Shown: positions 52,405 to 62,091 of the stretch, piece after piece
How positions within the stretch are numbered: the first letter of the stretch is position 1
How the letters are laid out: each line of letters begins with the position of its first letter
Assembly: GCF_023155855.1 (NCBI RefSeq)
Contig: NZ_JAKNUT010000002.1
Location: 124,001-188,000 of the forward strand
Reading direction: 5' to 3'
DNA from: Microbacterium aoyamense
GTDB taxonomy: Bacteria; Actinomycetota; Actinomycetes; Actinomycetales; Microbacteriaceae
Length of the DNA: 64,000 nt
The notes under the pieces: model-generated
What the model was told of the DNA's origin: nothing
The model's database searches: none
What the model saw: the letters and a program-made list of their open reading frames with translations, nothing else
Program-made: the position numbers and the translations under genes

Positions 52405-53318
52405 ACCCCAGACTCTGGGCCGTCGTCGGGGCGACCGGCACGGGCAAGACCGCGCTGTCGCTCGACCTCGCTGACGCGTTGGCCGCACGTGGCCGGTCCG
52501 CCGAGATCGTCAACGCCGACGCGATGCAGCTCTACCGGGGCATGGACATCGGCACGGCCAAGCTCCCCGAGAGCGAGCGCCGCGGCATCCCGCATCATCT
52601 CTTCGACGTGCTCGACGTCACCGATGAGGCAGCGGTGGCGTGGTATCAGGATGCCGCGCGCGCCGCGATCCGGGGGATCCACGCGCGCGGGGCCGATGCG
52701 GTCCTCGTGGGCGGTTCAGGGCTGTACGTCTCGAGCGTCGTCTTCGACTTCCGCTTCCCCCCGCGTGACGCCGACCTGCGCGCGCGACTCGAGGCCGAGC
52801 TCGACGAAGCGGGTCCCGGTGCCCTCTACGCGCGTCTGCGCGACGCCGATCCGGCGACCGCTCAGCGCGTCGATCCGCGCAACGGCCGGCGGATCGTCCG
52901 GGCGCTCGAGATCCTGGCGCTGGGGGAGCAGACCCACGGCGCCGCCCTCCCCGAGGAGCCCGTCCTGTGGCACGACCCGACGACGCTCATCGGGGTCGAG
53001 GTGCCGCGTGCCGCACTCGTCGAGCGACTGGATGCGAGGGTCGAGCGCATGTGGTCGGGCGGCATCGTGGCCGAGGTCGACGCTCTGCGCGGGGTCGGGC
53101 TCGAGGACGGGGTCACAGCGCGCAGGGCGATCGGCTACGCGCAGGCGCTCGCCCAGCTCTCGGGTACGGCGTCCGAGGCGGAAGCGATCGCCGAGACGCA
53201 GGCGCTCACGCGCCGGTATGCGCGCCGCCAGGTCTCGTGGTTCCGACGGTACGCCGACCTCACCTGGGTGGAGCCGGATGCTTCCGCCTCTTCGCTCGTG
53301 GCGCAAGCCCTGGACTGA
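52401..53318 (+). CDS. miaA: tRNA dimethylallyltransferase
   Basis: A 305-residue MiaA. It has the P-loop GATGTGKT (residues 10-17), the [17 protein letters not shown] tRNA/DMAPP region and GGSGLYV. It adds the dimethylallyl group to A37 of tRNAs reading UNN codons. The start is the GTG at 52401, overlapping the miaB stop; this gives the usual N terminus four residues before the first beta strand. Confidence 0.95.
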   Translation: MNPRLWAVVGATGTGKTALSLDLADALAARGRSAEIVNADAMQLYRGMDIGTAKLPESERRGIPHHLFDVLDVTDEAAVAWYQDAARAAIRGIHARGADAVLVGGSGLYVSSVVFDFRFPPRDADLRARLEAELDEAGPGALYARLRDADPATAQRVDPRNGRRIVRALEILALGEQTHGAALPEEPVLWHDPTTLIGVEVPRAALVERLDARVERMWSGGIVAEVDALRGVGLEDGVTARRAIGYAQALAQLSGTASEAEAIAETQALTRRYARRQVSWFRRYADLTWVEPDASASSLVAQALD

Positions 53319-53347
53319 GCGTCCGACACGCCTGCAAGACTGGGACG

Positions 53348-53770
53348 ATGACCGTCGAGATCCGCACGTTCACCTTGACCGACACCGACGCCGTCGTCGC
53401 CTTGTGGCAGGAGACCGGACTGACCAGGCCGTGGAACAATCCGCATCAGGACATCAGCCGCAAGCTCCGTGTACAGCCCGAGCTCTTCCTCGTCGCCGCA
53501 GACGGCGACGAGATCGTGGGCTCGGTCATGGCCGGCTACGACGGCCATCGCGGGTGGCTCTACTACCTCGGGTCGTCGCCGTCCCGGCGCGGCGAAGGAA
53601 TCGCGCGGCGGCTCGTCGAGCGCGCCGAAGAACTGCTGATCGAGCTCGGGTGCCCGAAGGTGCAGCTCATGGTGCGGCCCGAGAACAACGTGGCCAAAGG
53701 CTTCTACGACGCCATCGGCTACGAGACTTTCGAGACCTGGGCCACGGGCAAACGCCTCATCGCCGACTGA
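53348..53770 (+). CDS. GNAT acetyltransferase of the YpeA type
   Basis: A 140-residue acetyltransferase, matching YpeA-like proteins over its whole length (FTLTDTDAVVALWQETGLTRPWNNPHQDI and SRRGEGIARRLVERAEELL, with the acetyl-CoA loop RRGEGIAR). The substrate is unknown. It stands between miaA and dapF and is preceded by only 29 bp, so it is probably in the same operon. Confidence 0.9.
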   Translation: MTVEIRTFTLTDTDAVVALWQETGLTRPWNNPHQDISRKLRVQPELFLVAADGDEIVGSVMAGYDGHRGWLYYLGSSPSRRGEGIARRLVERAEELLIELGCPKVQLMVRPENNVAKGFYDAIGYETFETWATGKRLIAD

Positions 53771-53796
53771 GCCCGCGGCCCGAATAGACTCGGGGG

Positions 53797-54648
53797 ATGC
53801 CGCAGACCGTCTCGTTCACGAAGGGGCACGGCACCGGCAACGATTTCGTGCTGATCCCCGACCCCGGCGGGGCGCTCGATCTCTCGGACGACCAGGTCGC
53901 CGTGCTGTGCGACCGGCGCTTCGGCATCGGAGCGGACGGCATCCTGCGGGTCGTGCGCTCGTCGGCACTGCCCGAGGGGGCGGCGACCCCCGAGGCGGAG
54001 TGGTTCATGGACTACCGCAATGCGGACGGCTCGGCCGCCGAGATGTGCGGCAACGGCATCCGCGTCTTCGCCCGCTATCTGGTCGACGTGGGCTGGGCCG
54101 ATGTCGACGCGGCGCCGCTCGCGATCGGCACGCGGGCCGGAGTCAAGACCCTCACCCGCAGCGACCGCGGCCTGGAAGTCGACCTCGGCCCCTGGACGGT
54201 CGAACCCGAGGTCCTCGTTCGCGCCAAAGGCGTCGGTGCGCCCCGCCCCGGCCTGGGCATCGACGTCGGCAACCCCCACGTCGTCGTCGCACTGCCCGAC
54301 CACGCCGAGCTCGAGGGGCTCGACCTGTCCGTCGTTCCGCAGCTGCATCCCGAGCCCGTGCACGGTGCGAACATCGAGTTCGTCGTGCCGAGCGATCCGC
54401 TCGTGCACGAAGGCGTCGGCACGATCCGCATGCGGGTGTTCGAACGCGGGGTCGGCGAGACCCTGAGCTGCGGCACGGGGGTCGCGGCGGCGGCGCTCGC
54501 CGTGCGTCACTGGGCAGGCCCGGCGGCGCCCGATCACTGGACCGTCGAGGTTCCGGGCGGGGTGCTGGGCGTGCGCATGGTGGACGGCCGCGTCCTGCTG
54601 TCGGGACCTGCGACCCTGGTCTACTCGGGTGAGGTCACGCTCGCCTGA
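53797..54648 (+). CDS. dapF: Diaminopimelate epimerase
   Basis: A 283-residue DapF with the two catalytic cysteines C84 ([15 protein letters not shown]) and C225 ([14 protein letters not shown]). It converts LL- to meso-diaminopimelate for lysine and peptidoglycan. The opening [13 protein letters not shown] is the family signature. It is convergent with a methyltransferase gene, with 11 bp between the stops. Confidence 0.95.
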   Translation: MPQTVSFTKGHGTGNDFVLIPDPGGALDLSDDQVAVLCDRRFGIGADGILRVVRSSALPEGAATPEAEWFMDYRNADGSAAEMCGNGIRVFARYLVDVGWADVDAAPLAIGTRAGVKTLTRSDRGLEVDLGPWTVEPEVLVRAKGVGAPRPGLGIDVGNPHVVVALPDHAELEGLDLSVVPQLHPEPVHGANIEFVVPSDPLVHEGVGTIRMRVFERGVGETLSCGTGVAAAALAVRHWAGPAAPDHWTVEVPGGVLGVRMVDGRVLLSGPATLVYSGEVTLA

Positions 54649-54659
54649 ACGGGTGAGGA

Positions 54660-55301
54660 TCAGGGCAGATCGATCGGTTCGCTCGGCGGCGAGCCGTGCC
54701 GGCGCACCTTGAGCACCCGGAAGCCTCGGCCCGTCGCGGCACGGTGCACGGTGTAGCCGTGGGCGAACGTCGCGGCGAGCCAGCGCTGCAGCGAGTCCGA
54801 ACCGAGATTGCGCTGCACGACGAGCCACGCGTCGGACCGTTCGTCCAGTCGCGGGATCCAACGCTCGAGCAGCCCGTGCAGTTCGTTCTTGCCGACTCGG
54901 ATCGGCGGGTTGGATCGGATCGTGCGGAACGTCACGTCATCGGGAACATCGTCGGGCAGCACGGCGTTGACATTGTCGAGCCCGAGATCGGCGGCGTTTC
55001 GACGCACGAGATCGAGGGCCCGCTCATTGACATCAACGGCCCACACGGTGGCGTGCGGGGACTCCAGCGCGAGCGACAGCGAGATCGGCCCCCATCCGCA
55101 CCCGAGGTCGAGCAGATTGCCGCCGGGCGGCGACGGCGGCGTGTTCGCCAGCAGCACCGCGGTACCGTCGTCGACGTGATCGGGACTGAAGATCCCGCCC
55201 GCTGTCGTCACCTCGAGATCGCGACCCGCGAGGGTCACGCGGATGCGCCGGAGATTCTCGGGACTGGCGGGGGACGCGCTGAAGTAGTGGTCACTCCCCA
55301 T
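54660..55301 (-). CDS. Class I methyltransferase of the RsmC type
   Basis: A 213-residue SAM-dependent methyltransferase. The SAM motif is LLDLGCGWGPISLSLA, the acidic residue after strand 2 is in VWAVDVNERAL, and the catalytic motif is SNPPIRVGK, typical of RsmC/RlmG N2-guanine methyltransferases. It is likely to modify 16S rRNA, although only the catalytic half of E. coli RsmC is present, as usual in actinobacteria. The start is ATG 55301 (MGSDHYFSASP). Confidence 0.9.
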   Translation of the reverse strand: MGSDHYFSASPASPENLRRIRVTLAGRDLEVTTAGGIFSPDHVDDGTAVLLANTPPSPPGGNLLDLGCGWGPISLSLALESPHATVWAVDVNERALDLVRRNAADLGLDNVNAVLPDDVPDDVTFRTIRSNPPIRVGKNELHGLLERWIPRLDERSDAWLVVQRNLGSDSLQRWLAATFAHGYTVHRAATGRGFRVLKVRRHGSPPSEPIDLP

Positions 55302-55386
55302 GGAGGATGAGCGTAGCGGAGGACCTCCCGATCGCGGGAGGCTAGAATCCACGGATGCCGCATCGACGGCATCCCGGAAGGAACAC

Positions 55387-56904
55387 ATGACGGATACGAC
55401 GACACCCCAGAGCATCGACGAGACGCCGGTCGACCCGGTGGATCGCGTGCTGGCGCGGGCAGAAGCCCGCTCGGGGGTGCGCGTGTTCGGCAACGCCCAG
55501 GCGCTGCAGGATGACGCGACGATCTCGCGCGCGGACTCGGACGGCGAGCAGTGGGACCGCGAAGAGCGCGCCGCGCTGCGCCGCGTGCCGGGCCTGTCCA
55601 CCGAGCTCGAGGACGTCACCGAGGTCGAGTACCGCCAACTGCGGCTCGAGAACGTCGTGCTGGTGGGCGTGCACCCGCAGGGCGAGCAGGTGGACGCCGA
55701 GAACTCGCTCCGCGAGCTCGCGGCGCTGTCCGAGACGGCGGGCGCGATCGTGCTGGACGCCGTGCTGCAGCGGCGCCCGCATCCCGATCCCGCGACGTAC
55801 GTCGGCCGTGGCAAGGCGCAGGAGCTTCGCGACATCGTCGCCGCCGTGGGCGCCGACACCGTGATCGCCGACACCGAACTCGCGCCCAGCCAGCGGCGCG
55901 CGCTCGAGGACGTCGTGAAGGTCAAGGTCATCGATCGCACGACCGTGATCCTCGACATCTTCAGCCAGCACGCGAAGTCGCGCGAGGGCAAGGCGCAGGT
56001 CGAGCTCGCGCAGCTCGAGTACCTTCTGCCGCGCCTGCGCGGCTGGGGTGACTCGATGAGCCGTCAGGCCGGTGGGCAGGTCGGCGCGGGCGGCGCGGGC
56101 ATGGGCTCGCGCGGTCCGGGTGAGACGAAGATCGAGCTCGATCGCCGCCGCATCCGCACGAAGATGGCGCTGCTGCGTCGACAGATCCGCGACTTCGGCC
56201 CCGCACGCGAGGCCAAGCGTGCCGAGCGCAAGCGCAACACGATCCCCGCCGTCGCGATCGCGGGGTACACGAACGCGGGGAAGTCGTCGCTGCTCAACCG
56301 CCTCACGCGCGCGGGTGTGCTCGTCGAGAACGCGCTGTTCGCGACACTCGACACATCGGTGCGCCGTTCGCAGACGGCCGACGGTCGCACCTACACGCTG
56401 ACCGACACGGTCGGTTTCGTGCGCAATCTGCCGCACCAGCTCGTCGAGGCGTTCCGCTCGACGCTCGAAGAGGTCGGCGACGCCGACGTCCTCCTGCATG
56501 TCGTGGATGCCTCGCATCCCGATCCCGCCGCGCAGCTCGCGACGGTGCGCGACGTCATCGGCGATGTCGGTGCGCGCGACACGCGCGAGATCGTGGTCTT
56601 CAACAAGGCCGACCTGGTCGACGAGGACGCGCGGCTCGTGCTGCGCGGCCTGGAGCCCGGCGCGATGTTCGTGTCGTCCCGCACGGGCGAGGGCATCGAC
56701 GAGCTCCGCGCCGCGATCGAAGACGCGCTCCCGCTTCCGGCGATCGAAGTGCGCGCCCTGGTTCCGTACGACCGGGGCGACCTCATCTCGGCCGCCCATG
56801 AGACGGGGCACATCGTCGCGCAGTCGCACGAGGCCGAGGGCACCGCGCTGCACGCGCACGTGCCCGAGCGTCTCGCGAACGAGCTCGCGCCCTTCGCGGT
56901 CTAA
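55387..56904 (+). CDS. hflX: GTPase HflX
   Basis: A 505-residue ribosome-associated GTPase. The N-terminal HflX domain includes THPATYVGRGK-like DPATYVGRGKAQEL, then GRGPGETKIE-like GSRGPGETKIELDRRRI, and the G domain has the P-loop AGYTNAGKSS, TLDTSVRR, DTVGFVRNLP and NKADLVD. HflX splits stalled 70S ribosomes, and actinobacterial homologues influence antibiotic tolerance. The ATG at 55387 follows GGAAGGA. The N-terminal 50 residues are acidic and poorly conserved. Confidence 0.95.
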   Translation: MTDTTTPQSIDETPVDPVDRVLARAEARSGVRVFGNAQALQDDATISRADSDGEQWDREERAALRRVPGLSTELEDVTEVEYRQLRLENVVLVGVHPQGEQVDAENSLRELAALSETAGAIVLDAVLQRRPHPDPATYVGRGKAQELRDIVAAVGADTVIADTELAPSQRRALEDVVKVKVIDRTTVILDIFSQHAKSREGKAQVELAQLEYLLPRLRGWGDSMSRQAGGQVGAGGAGMGSRGPGETKIELDRRRIRTKMALLRRQIRDFGPAREAKRAERKRNTIPAVAIAGYTNAGKSSLLNRLTRAGVLVENALFATLDTSVRRSQTADGRTYTLTDTVGFVRNLPHQLVEAFRSTLEEVGDADVLLHVVDASHPDPAAQLATVRDVIGDVGARDTREIVVFNKADLVDEDARLVLRGLEPGAMFVSSRTGEGIDELRAAIEDALPLPAIEVRALVPYDRGDLISAAHETGHIVAQSHEAEGTALHAHVPERLANELAPFAV

Positions 56905-56980
56905 GACGCTGTCGCTTCGTCCCGCTGCGCTCCCTAGGCGACCCGGGGTCGGTGGCTGAGCGACGAGGCGAAGCGACGGG
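56905..56980. repeat. REP-like extragenic palindrome between hflX and the S9 peptidase gene
   Basis: GTCGCTTCG (56911-56919) pairs with CGAAGCGAC (56969-56977), and an apical GACC-CGG-GGTC is centred near 56943. The arms between are partly complementary (CGCTGCGCTCC against GAGCGACGAGG). The result is an imperfect hairpin of about 67 nt between convergent genes. The wording resembles a family of extragenic palindromes I recall from Microbacteriaceae. It may serve as a bidirectional terminator. Confidence 0.65.
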
Positions 56981-58894
56981 TCAGCTGAGCTCGATCGGCG
57001 GGATCCCAGGCATGTCGAAGCCGAACACGGCACCCAGGAAGGCGAGCTCCGATTCGTACGCGTGCACGAGCGTCTCGGTGCGGCGGAAGCCGTGGCCCTC
57101 GCCCTCGTAGACGATGTAGGCGTGCGGCACGCCCCGCTCGACGAGCGCGTCGCGCACGGCTTCGGATTGCGCAGGCGGCACGACCTGGTCGTCCGCGCCC
57201 TGCAGCAGCAGGATCGGCACGCGGAATCCATCGCGGTGCGTGAGTGGTGACCGCTCGATGTAGACCGCTTCGGCCTCGGGCAGCGGACCGATGAGTCCGT
57301 CCAGGTAGCGCGCCTCGAAGTCGTGCGTGTCGGCCGCGAGTGCTCGGGCGTCGCCGACCCCGTAGCGAGAGATCCCCGCGGCGAACGCATCGGTGCGTGC
57401 GAGTGCCGCGAGCACCGTCCATCCGCCCGCCGACCCGCCCGCGATCGCGATGCGCGCCGGGTCTGCGACCCCGGATGCCGCCAGGCCGCGTGCCGCGGCC
57501 GCGACATCCTCGACGTCGACGATGCCCCATCCGCCCTGCAGTCGCTCGCGGTAGGCGCGCCCGTAGCCGCTGGAGCCGCCGTAGTTCACGTCGAGTACTC
57601 CGATGCCCCGGCTCGTGAAGGACGCGATGCGGGGGGATGCCGCAGGCCCCACGTGCGTCGTCGGGCCGCCGTGCACGAAGACGACGTATGGGGGAAGCTC
57701 GTCGTCGGGTGCGGTCGCGTCGGGGTTGGTCGGCGGATAGTCGAACGCGTGCACGGGCCCACGGGCGCCGTCGAACGAGACCGCGCGCGGACGCGGCATC
57801 CATTCCTCACCCCACGGCGACTCGCCGCCGCGCACCGTCTCGACCGCACCGGAGTCGACGTCGACGCTCCACAGCCCCGGACCGGCGGAACCGCTCGCAC
57901 CGCTCACGAGCACCCGCGTGCCGCGGACGTCCTCGATGTTCGTGTTCCACACCGGGGCTGCCGCGATCGGGGCCGCGTCGCCGCCCGTGATGAGCACGAG
58001 CGCGTCCGCGCCGTCGGTGCGCACGGCCACGATGCGGGCGTCTTCGAGGACGGCGTACCACCGCGCTCCGAGCACCCACAGCGGCGCGCCCGTATCGGCG
58101 TCGGCGGGCGCGACGGCGCGTTCGGGGAGTTCAGCCGACAGGTGCAGGCGCTCGATGTTCCAGCGCCCGGTCGGGTCGTCCAGGTGCAGCAGATCCTCGT
58201 CGTCCAACCAGATCGGCTGGAGCGGTGACGTCTCGCCGCCCGCGACGGTCGTCCATTCCACGACGACGTCGTCCTCGACGCGGCCCACCCGCAGTTCCGT
58301 GCGATCCCACGGCATCGAGGGGTGATCCCATGCGATCCAGGCGAGACGCGTGCCGTCGGGCGAGAGCGCGGGCTGCGCGAGGAAGTCGCTCCCGGCGACG
58401 AGTTGCACGAGGGATGCCGCATCCGCCGCGCCTGATCCGTCGAGCGGGATCGTGACCAGGTCGCGCGCCGGCACGATCGAGCCGCCGTGCCTCTCGCGCA
58501 CCGCGATGAGCCGACCGGCCTGCCACACGAGTCCGCCGAAGCGCACGTCGCCGGCGGCGGCCGTGAGCGCTCGCGGCGGCCGGCCCGGCGAGAGCAGCCA
58601 TACGCGCTGATCGGTCTTCTCGATGAAGACGAGGTCGTCGTCATCGACGGTCGTCCATGCGCCGCCGCCGTACTCGTGCACGCGCGATCGCGCGCTCCAC
58701 GGAGCAGGGAGCACGTCGTGCGCGACGCCGTCCGCACCGCGACGACGGACGGCGGACCGACCACCCTCTTCGGGCACGCTCTCGCCCCACCAGATGTCGT
58801 CGCCGACGAAGCGCGCACCCTCGATGCGCGGACTCGCGGCCGAGACCGCCGCTGCCGAGATGGGGGATGGCCAGGCTCCGTACGGGATCGTCAC
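56981..58894 (-). CDS. S9 family serine peptidase (prolyl oligopeptidase type)
   Basis: A 637-residue protein with an N-terminal beta-propeller (residues about 20-370) and a C-terminal peptidase S9 domain. The nucleophile elbow is GGSAGGW (serine near residue 485), the acid is in LQGADDQVVPP and the histidine in EGEGHGFRR. It probably cleaves short peptides in the cytoplasm, as no signal peptide is seen. The GTG at 58894 (VTIPYGAWPSPI) is chosen; an in-frame start nine codons upstream at 58921 is possible. Confidence 0.92.
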   Translation of the reverse strand: MTIPYGAWPSPISAAAVSAASPRIEGARFVGDDIWWGESVPEEGGRSAVRRRGADGVAHDVLPAPWSARSRVHEYGGGAWTTVDDDDLVFIEKTDQRVWLLSPGRPPRALTAAAGDVRFGGLVWQAGRLIAVRERHGGSIVPARDLVTIPLDGSGAADAASLVQLVAGSDFLAQPALSPDGTRLAWIAWDHPSMPWDRTELRVGRVEDDVVVEWTTVAGGETSPLQPIWLDDEDLLHLDDPTGRWNIERLHLSAELPERAVAPADADTGAPLWVLGARWYAVLEDARIVAVRTDGADALVLITGGDAAPIAAAPVWNTNIEDVRGTRVLVSGASGSAGPGLWSVDVDSGAVETVRGGESPWGEEWMPRPRAVSFDGARGPVHAFDYPPTNPDATAPDDELPPYVVFVHGGPTTHVGPAASPRIASFTSRGIGVLDVNYGGSSGYGRAYRERLQGGWGIVDVEDVAAAARGLAASGVADPARIAIAGGSAGGWTVLAALARTDAFAAGISRYGVGDARALAADTHDFEARYLDGLIGPLPEAEAVYIERSPLTHRDGFRVPILLLQGADDQVVPPAQSEAVRDALVERGVPHAYIVYEGEGHGFRRTETLVHAYESELAFLGAVFGFDMPGIPPIELS

Positions 58895-58958
58895 ACCCCC
58901 ACCGTACGCCGCACGAAACACGAGGTCACACTGGGCGTGCGTCCCGGCTCCGACACGT

Positions 58959-60032
58959 TCAGGACACGAGGGCGGGCTGCCTGCCGGCGAGCTCCTCGCG
59001 CATGATCCTCGTCCCTGCGCTCAGCGCGCTCAGCTTCTCGAACGCGACGTTCCGGGGGAACGGCGCCATGCCGCAGTTGGTGCTGGGGATGAGCTTGTCG
59101 GCATCGACGAACTCCAGGGCCTTCCGGAGCGTGTCGGCGACCTCTTCCGGGCTTTCGATCGTCTCGTCGGCCACGTCGATGGCCCCGAGCATGATCTTCT
59201 TGCCGCGCAGGATCTCGATGAGGTCCATCGGCACGTGGGAGTGCTGGCATTCGAGCGAGACGATGTCGATGGCGGACTGCTGCAGGAGCGGGAAGGATGC
59301 CTCGTACTGCCGCCACTGCGACCCGAGGGTCGCCTTCCAGTCGGTGTTCGCCTTGATTCCGTACCCGTAGCAGATGTGTACGGCGGTCTCGGCGCGCAAT
59401 CCCTCCGCGGCTCTCTCCAGCGCGGCCACTCCCCAGTCCTGGACCTCGTCGAAGAAGACGTTGAACGACGGCTCGTCGAACTGGATGATGTCGACCCCGG
59501 CTGCCTCGAGCTCCTTCGCCTCCTGATTGAGGATCGTCGCGAACTCCCACGCCAGCTTCTCGCGGCTCTTGTAGTGGTCGTCGTAGAGAGTGTCGACCAT
59601 CGTCATCGGGCCGGGCAGGGCCCACTTGATCGGGCGATCGGTCGATGCGCGGAGGAACGTCGCGTCGTCGACGAACACGGGCCGCTCGCGGCTCACCGCC
59701 CCGACGACGGTCGGCACGCTCGCGTCGTAGCGGTCGCGGATGCGCACGGTCTCACGCTTCTCGAAATCGACTCCGCTGAGATGCTCGATGAAGGTCGTCA
59801 CGAAGTGCTGACGGGTCTGCTCGCCGTCGCTGACGATATCGATGCCGCGTCGAGTCTGCTCCTGCACGGCGACGCGCAGTGCGTCGTACTTGCCCTCGAT
59901 CAGGGCATCGCCCTCCAGCTCCCATGGCGACCAGAGCGTCTCGGGCTGCGCGAGCCACGACGGCTTCGGCAGACTGCCGACGATCGAAGTCGGCAAGAGC
60001 GTGTGCAGGTCCGAAGATCGTCCGCTGGTCAT
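58959..60032 (-). CDS. mesD: Probable folate-independent methionine synthase MesD (core MetE)
   Basis: A 357-residue protein equal to the C-terminal catalytic domain of cobalamin-independent methionine synthase, without the N-terminal folate-binding half. The zinc ligands are all present: H219 and C221 (VHICYGYG), E261 (SLECQHSH) and C320 (STNCGM). Its ATG overlaps the stop of the DUF1852 gene. This pairing defines MesD/MesX, reported as an oxygen-requiring methionine synthase that does not use methyl-tetrahydrofolate and whose methyl donor is not known to me. It should therefore methylate homocysteine. Assignment rests on the domain content and the neighbour. Confidence 0.85.
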   Translation of the reverse strand: MTSGRSSDLHTLLPTSIVGSLPKPSWLAQPETLWSPWELEGDALIEGKYDALRVAVQEQTRRGIDIVSDGEQTRQHFVTTFIEHLSGVDFEKRETVRIRDRYDASVPTVVGAVSRERPVFVDDATFLRASTDRPIKWALPGPMTMVDTLYDDHYKSREKLAWEFATILNQEAKELEAAGVDIIQFDEPSFNVFFDEVQDWGVAALERAAEGLRAETAVHICYGYGIKANTDWKATLGSQWRQYEASFPLLQQSAIDIVSLECQHSHVPMDLIEILRGKKIMLGAIDVADETIESPEEVADTLRKALEFVDADKLIPSTNCGMAPFPRNVAFEKLSALSAGTRIMREELAGRQPALVS

Positions 60033-61021
60033 GCGACCGGGACAAGGTAGTCGGCGGCCCACTGAGCAAGAGCTTCACCGTGGGGCTTGATGAACTGCTC
60101 CTCGGTGTACTGCCCCTGCGTGATCGCGAGCCGGCTGCGTTCCACGCGGTCGTAGGCGATCTCGGTTCGGGAGTAGTCCTGCACCTCCAGGCTCGGCCGG
60201 AAGACGGGTGCGGCGGCCGAGTTCGCGTTATAGATCTCCGGGCGGTAGATCTTCTGGAACGTCTCCATCGTGCTGATCGTGCCGATCAGCTGCAGATCGG
60301 CGTAATCGTTGAGCAGGTCACCGCGGTGGTAGAAGGCGAGCGGCGCAACGCTGCCGCGCGGCATGAAGTAGCGCACCTTCATCCCCATCTTCGAGAAGTA
60401 CTCATCGGTGAGGGAGTACTCCTCCTGCTGGTATTCGACGCCGAGCACCGGGTGCTGGTTCGCAGTGCGGTGGTACGTCTTGCTCGTCGACACGCTGATG
60501 CAGATCACGGGGGGCAGAGTGAAGCGCTCCCGGTACGCGGGCGAGTCGAGGAAGTGCCGGAACAGCTTGCCGTGGAGGTCGCCGAAGTCGCCGGGCACGG
60601 TGGGCTTCGGCGAATCGGCGTTGACCGCGGGAAGAAGCACGCTGAAGTCGTAGTCGCGGACGTACGAGGAGAAGTTGTTCCCCACGATCCCGTGGCGGCG
60701 GATGCTCGTCCAGGTGTCCACGATCTGCACGTCGAGAACCTCGAGAAGCGGGAACTCCCGGTCGGCACCCTCTGCGGTGAACCGCAGCTGCACCGAGACG
60801 ATGTCGAGTTCGACGGTGTAGCGGTTCCCGTCCGGGTTGTCCCAGTGCGCGAGGTCGTTGAAGCGCCGGTCGATCATCGTCAGGGTGTTGCGGAGATTCT
60901 GCTGGCGGTGTTCGCCTCGCGCCAGATTGGCGAAATTCGTCGTGACCCGGGAGCTCTTCGACGGCGCGTAGTCGTCGTCGAAGCGCGTGGTGGTGATGCT
61001 GAACGTGAAGTCGTCCGCCAT
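60029..61021 (-). CDS. mesX: DUF1852 protein, MesX
   Basis: A 330-residue protein that I recognise as DUF1852 (start MADDFTFSITTTRFDDDY, with TTNFANLARGEHRQQNLRNTL and TISTMETFQKIYRPEIYN). MesX is required together with MesD for folate-independent methionine synthesis; its own reaction is unsolved. The gene is first in the two-gene operon and is translationally coupled to mesD (ATGA). Upstream lies a LysR gene in the opposite direction. Confidence 0.85.
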   Translation of the reverse strand: MADDFTFSITTTRFDDDYAPSKSSRVTTNFANLARGEHRQQNLRNTLTMIDRRFNDLAHWDNPDGNRYTVELDIVSVQLRFTAEGADREFPLLEVLDVQIVDTWTSIRRHGIVGNNFSSYVRDYDFSVLLPAVNADSPKPTVPGDFGDLHGKLFRHFLDSPAYRERFTLPPVICISVSTSKTYHRTANQHPVLGVEYQQEEYSLTDEYFSKMGMKVRYFMPRGSVAPLAFYHRGDLLNDYADLQLIGTISTMETFQKIYRPEIYNANSAAAPVFRPSLEVQDYSRTEIAYDRVERSRLAITQGQYTEEQFIKPHGEALAQWAADYLVPVA

Positions 61022-61119
61022 GAGTGGCCAATCCGATGAGTGGTGAGGGCTGCGCGGCCCTCGGGAGTCGATGACTCCATCCTCGAACCCCCGAAGAGAT
61101 ATCGGGTAACTTATCGCTT

Positions 61120-61135
61120 CTATACCTCCGTATAG
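61120..61135. promoter_or_regulatory. LysR-type operator candidate, CTATAC-CTCC-GTATAG
   Basis: A perfect 6-bp inverted repeat around CTCC in the mesX/lysR intergenic region, the lowest-GC patch nearby. It fits the LysR-type pattern of an inverted repeat in a T-N11-A frame. A second short dyad, ATAGG-ATTTG-CCTAT (61132-61146), overlaps its right edge. The LysR protein encoded next to it is the likely ligand. Confidence 0.65.
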
Positions 61136-61165
61136 GATTTGCCTATGTCTCGGGGAGTCAGCGGC

Positions 61166-62086
61166 GTGACGCTGCAACAGCTGCACTACTTCGTCGAAGT
61201 GGCCGCGGAGGGGTCGATCTCCGCCGCCGCAGACCTGCTGTACGTCGCACAGCCGACGGTGTCCGCAGCGATGAAGGATCTCGAGGCCCGGGTCGGCCGC
61301 GCGCTCCTCGCCCGCTCCGCCCGCGGGATCAGCCTCACCGCCGACGGTGCGGAGTTCCTCGGATACGCGAGACAGGTGCTCGAGCAGGTGGCGCTGCTCG
61401 AGCAGCGCTACCTCGGCCGGCCGCCGGCGCGACGCCTGCTCGGGGTGTCGGCGCAGCACTACTCATTCGTGGTGGATGCGTTCGTCAGGATGGTCAGAGC
61501 CGGCGGAGCGGCCGAGTACGAGTTCTCGCTGCGTGAGACGCGCACCTGGGACATCATCGAGGATGTTCGGACTCTCCGCAGCGAACTGGGCATCCTCTAC
61601 CGGAACGACTTCAACCGGAAGGTCATCGACAAGCTGCTCCGGGAATCCGGGCTCGCGTTCCCCCCCCTGTTCGTCGCCGAGCCGCACATCTTCATCTCCC
61701 GGAAGAACCCCCTCGCGGCTCACGATCGTGCGACGCTTGCCGATCTTGCGGACCTTCCGCGGCTCAGCTTCGACCAGGGGGCGAACAACTCGTTCTACTT
61801 CGCCGAAGAGATCCTCTCGACCCTGTCGGCCACGCAGGAGATCCGAGTCTCCGACCGCGCTACGATCTTCAACCTGATGATCGGGCTCGACGGTTACACG
61901 ATCTCGACCGGCATCATCAGCGATCAGCTCGACCCTGAGATCGTGGCCATCCCGCTCGACGTCGACGAACGCATCGAGATCGGTTGGATCGGGCACGCCT
62001 CGATTCCGCTCACCGAGCAGGCGCAGCGGTACCTCACGGAGGTGCGGACGGTCGTCGCCGGCTTCGGTGTCGCAGTCCTCGGCTAG
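61166..62086 (+). CDS. LysR family transcriptional regulator
   Basis: A 306-residue LysR regulator. The winged helix is TLQQLHYFVEVAAEGSISAAADLLYVAQPTVSAAMKDLE, and a type-2 periplasmic-binding-like effector domain follows from about residue 85. I chose the GTG at 61166, which has GGGGAG at good spacing and gives the canonical LysR N terminus; an ATG at 61145 in frame would add seven residues and overlap the second dyad. It is divergent from mesX-mesD and likely controls them, perhaps in response to sulfur or methionine status. Confidence 0.87.
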   Translation: MTLQQLHYFVEVAAEGSISAAADLLYVAQPTVSAAMKDLEARVGRALLARSARGISLTADGAEFLGYARQVLEQVALLEQRYLGRPPARRLLGVSAQHYSFVVDAFVRMVRAGGAAEYEFSLRETRTWDIIEDVRTLRSELGILYRNDFNRKVIDKLLRESGLAFPPLFVAEPHIFISRKNPLAAHDRATLADLADLPRLSFDQGANNSFYFAEEILSTLSATQEIRVSDRATIFNLMIGLDGYTISTGIISDQLDPEIVAIPLDVDERIEIGWIGHASIPLTEQAQRYLTEVRTVVAGFGVAVLG

Positions 62087-62091
62087 CAGTC

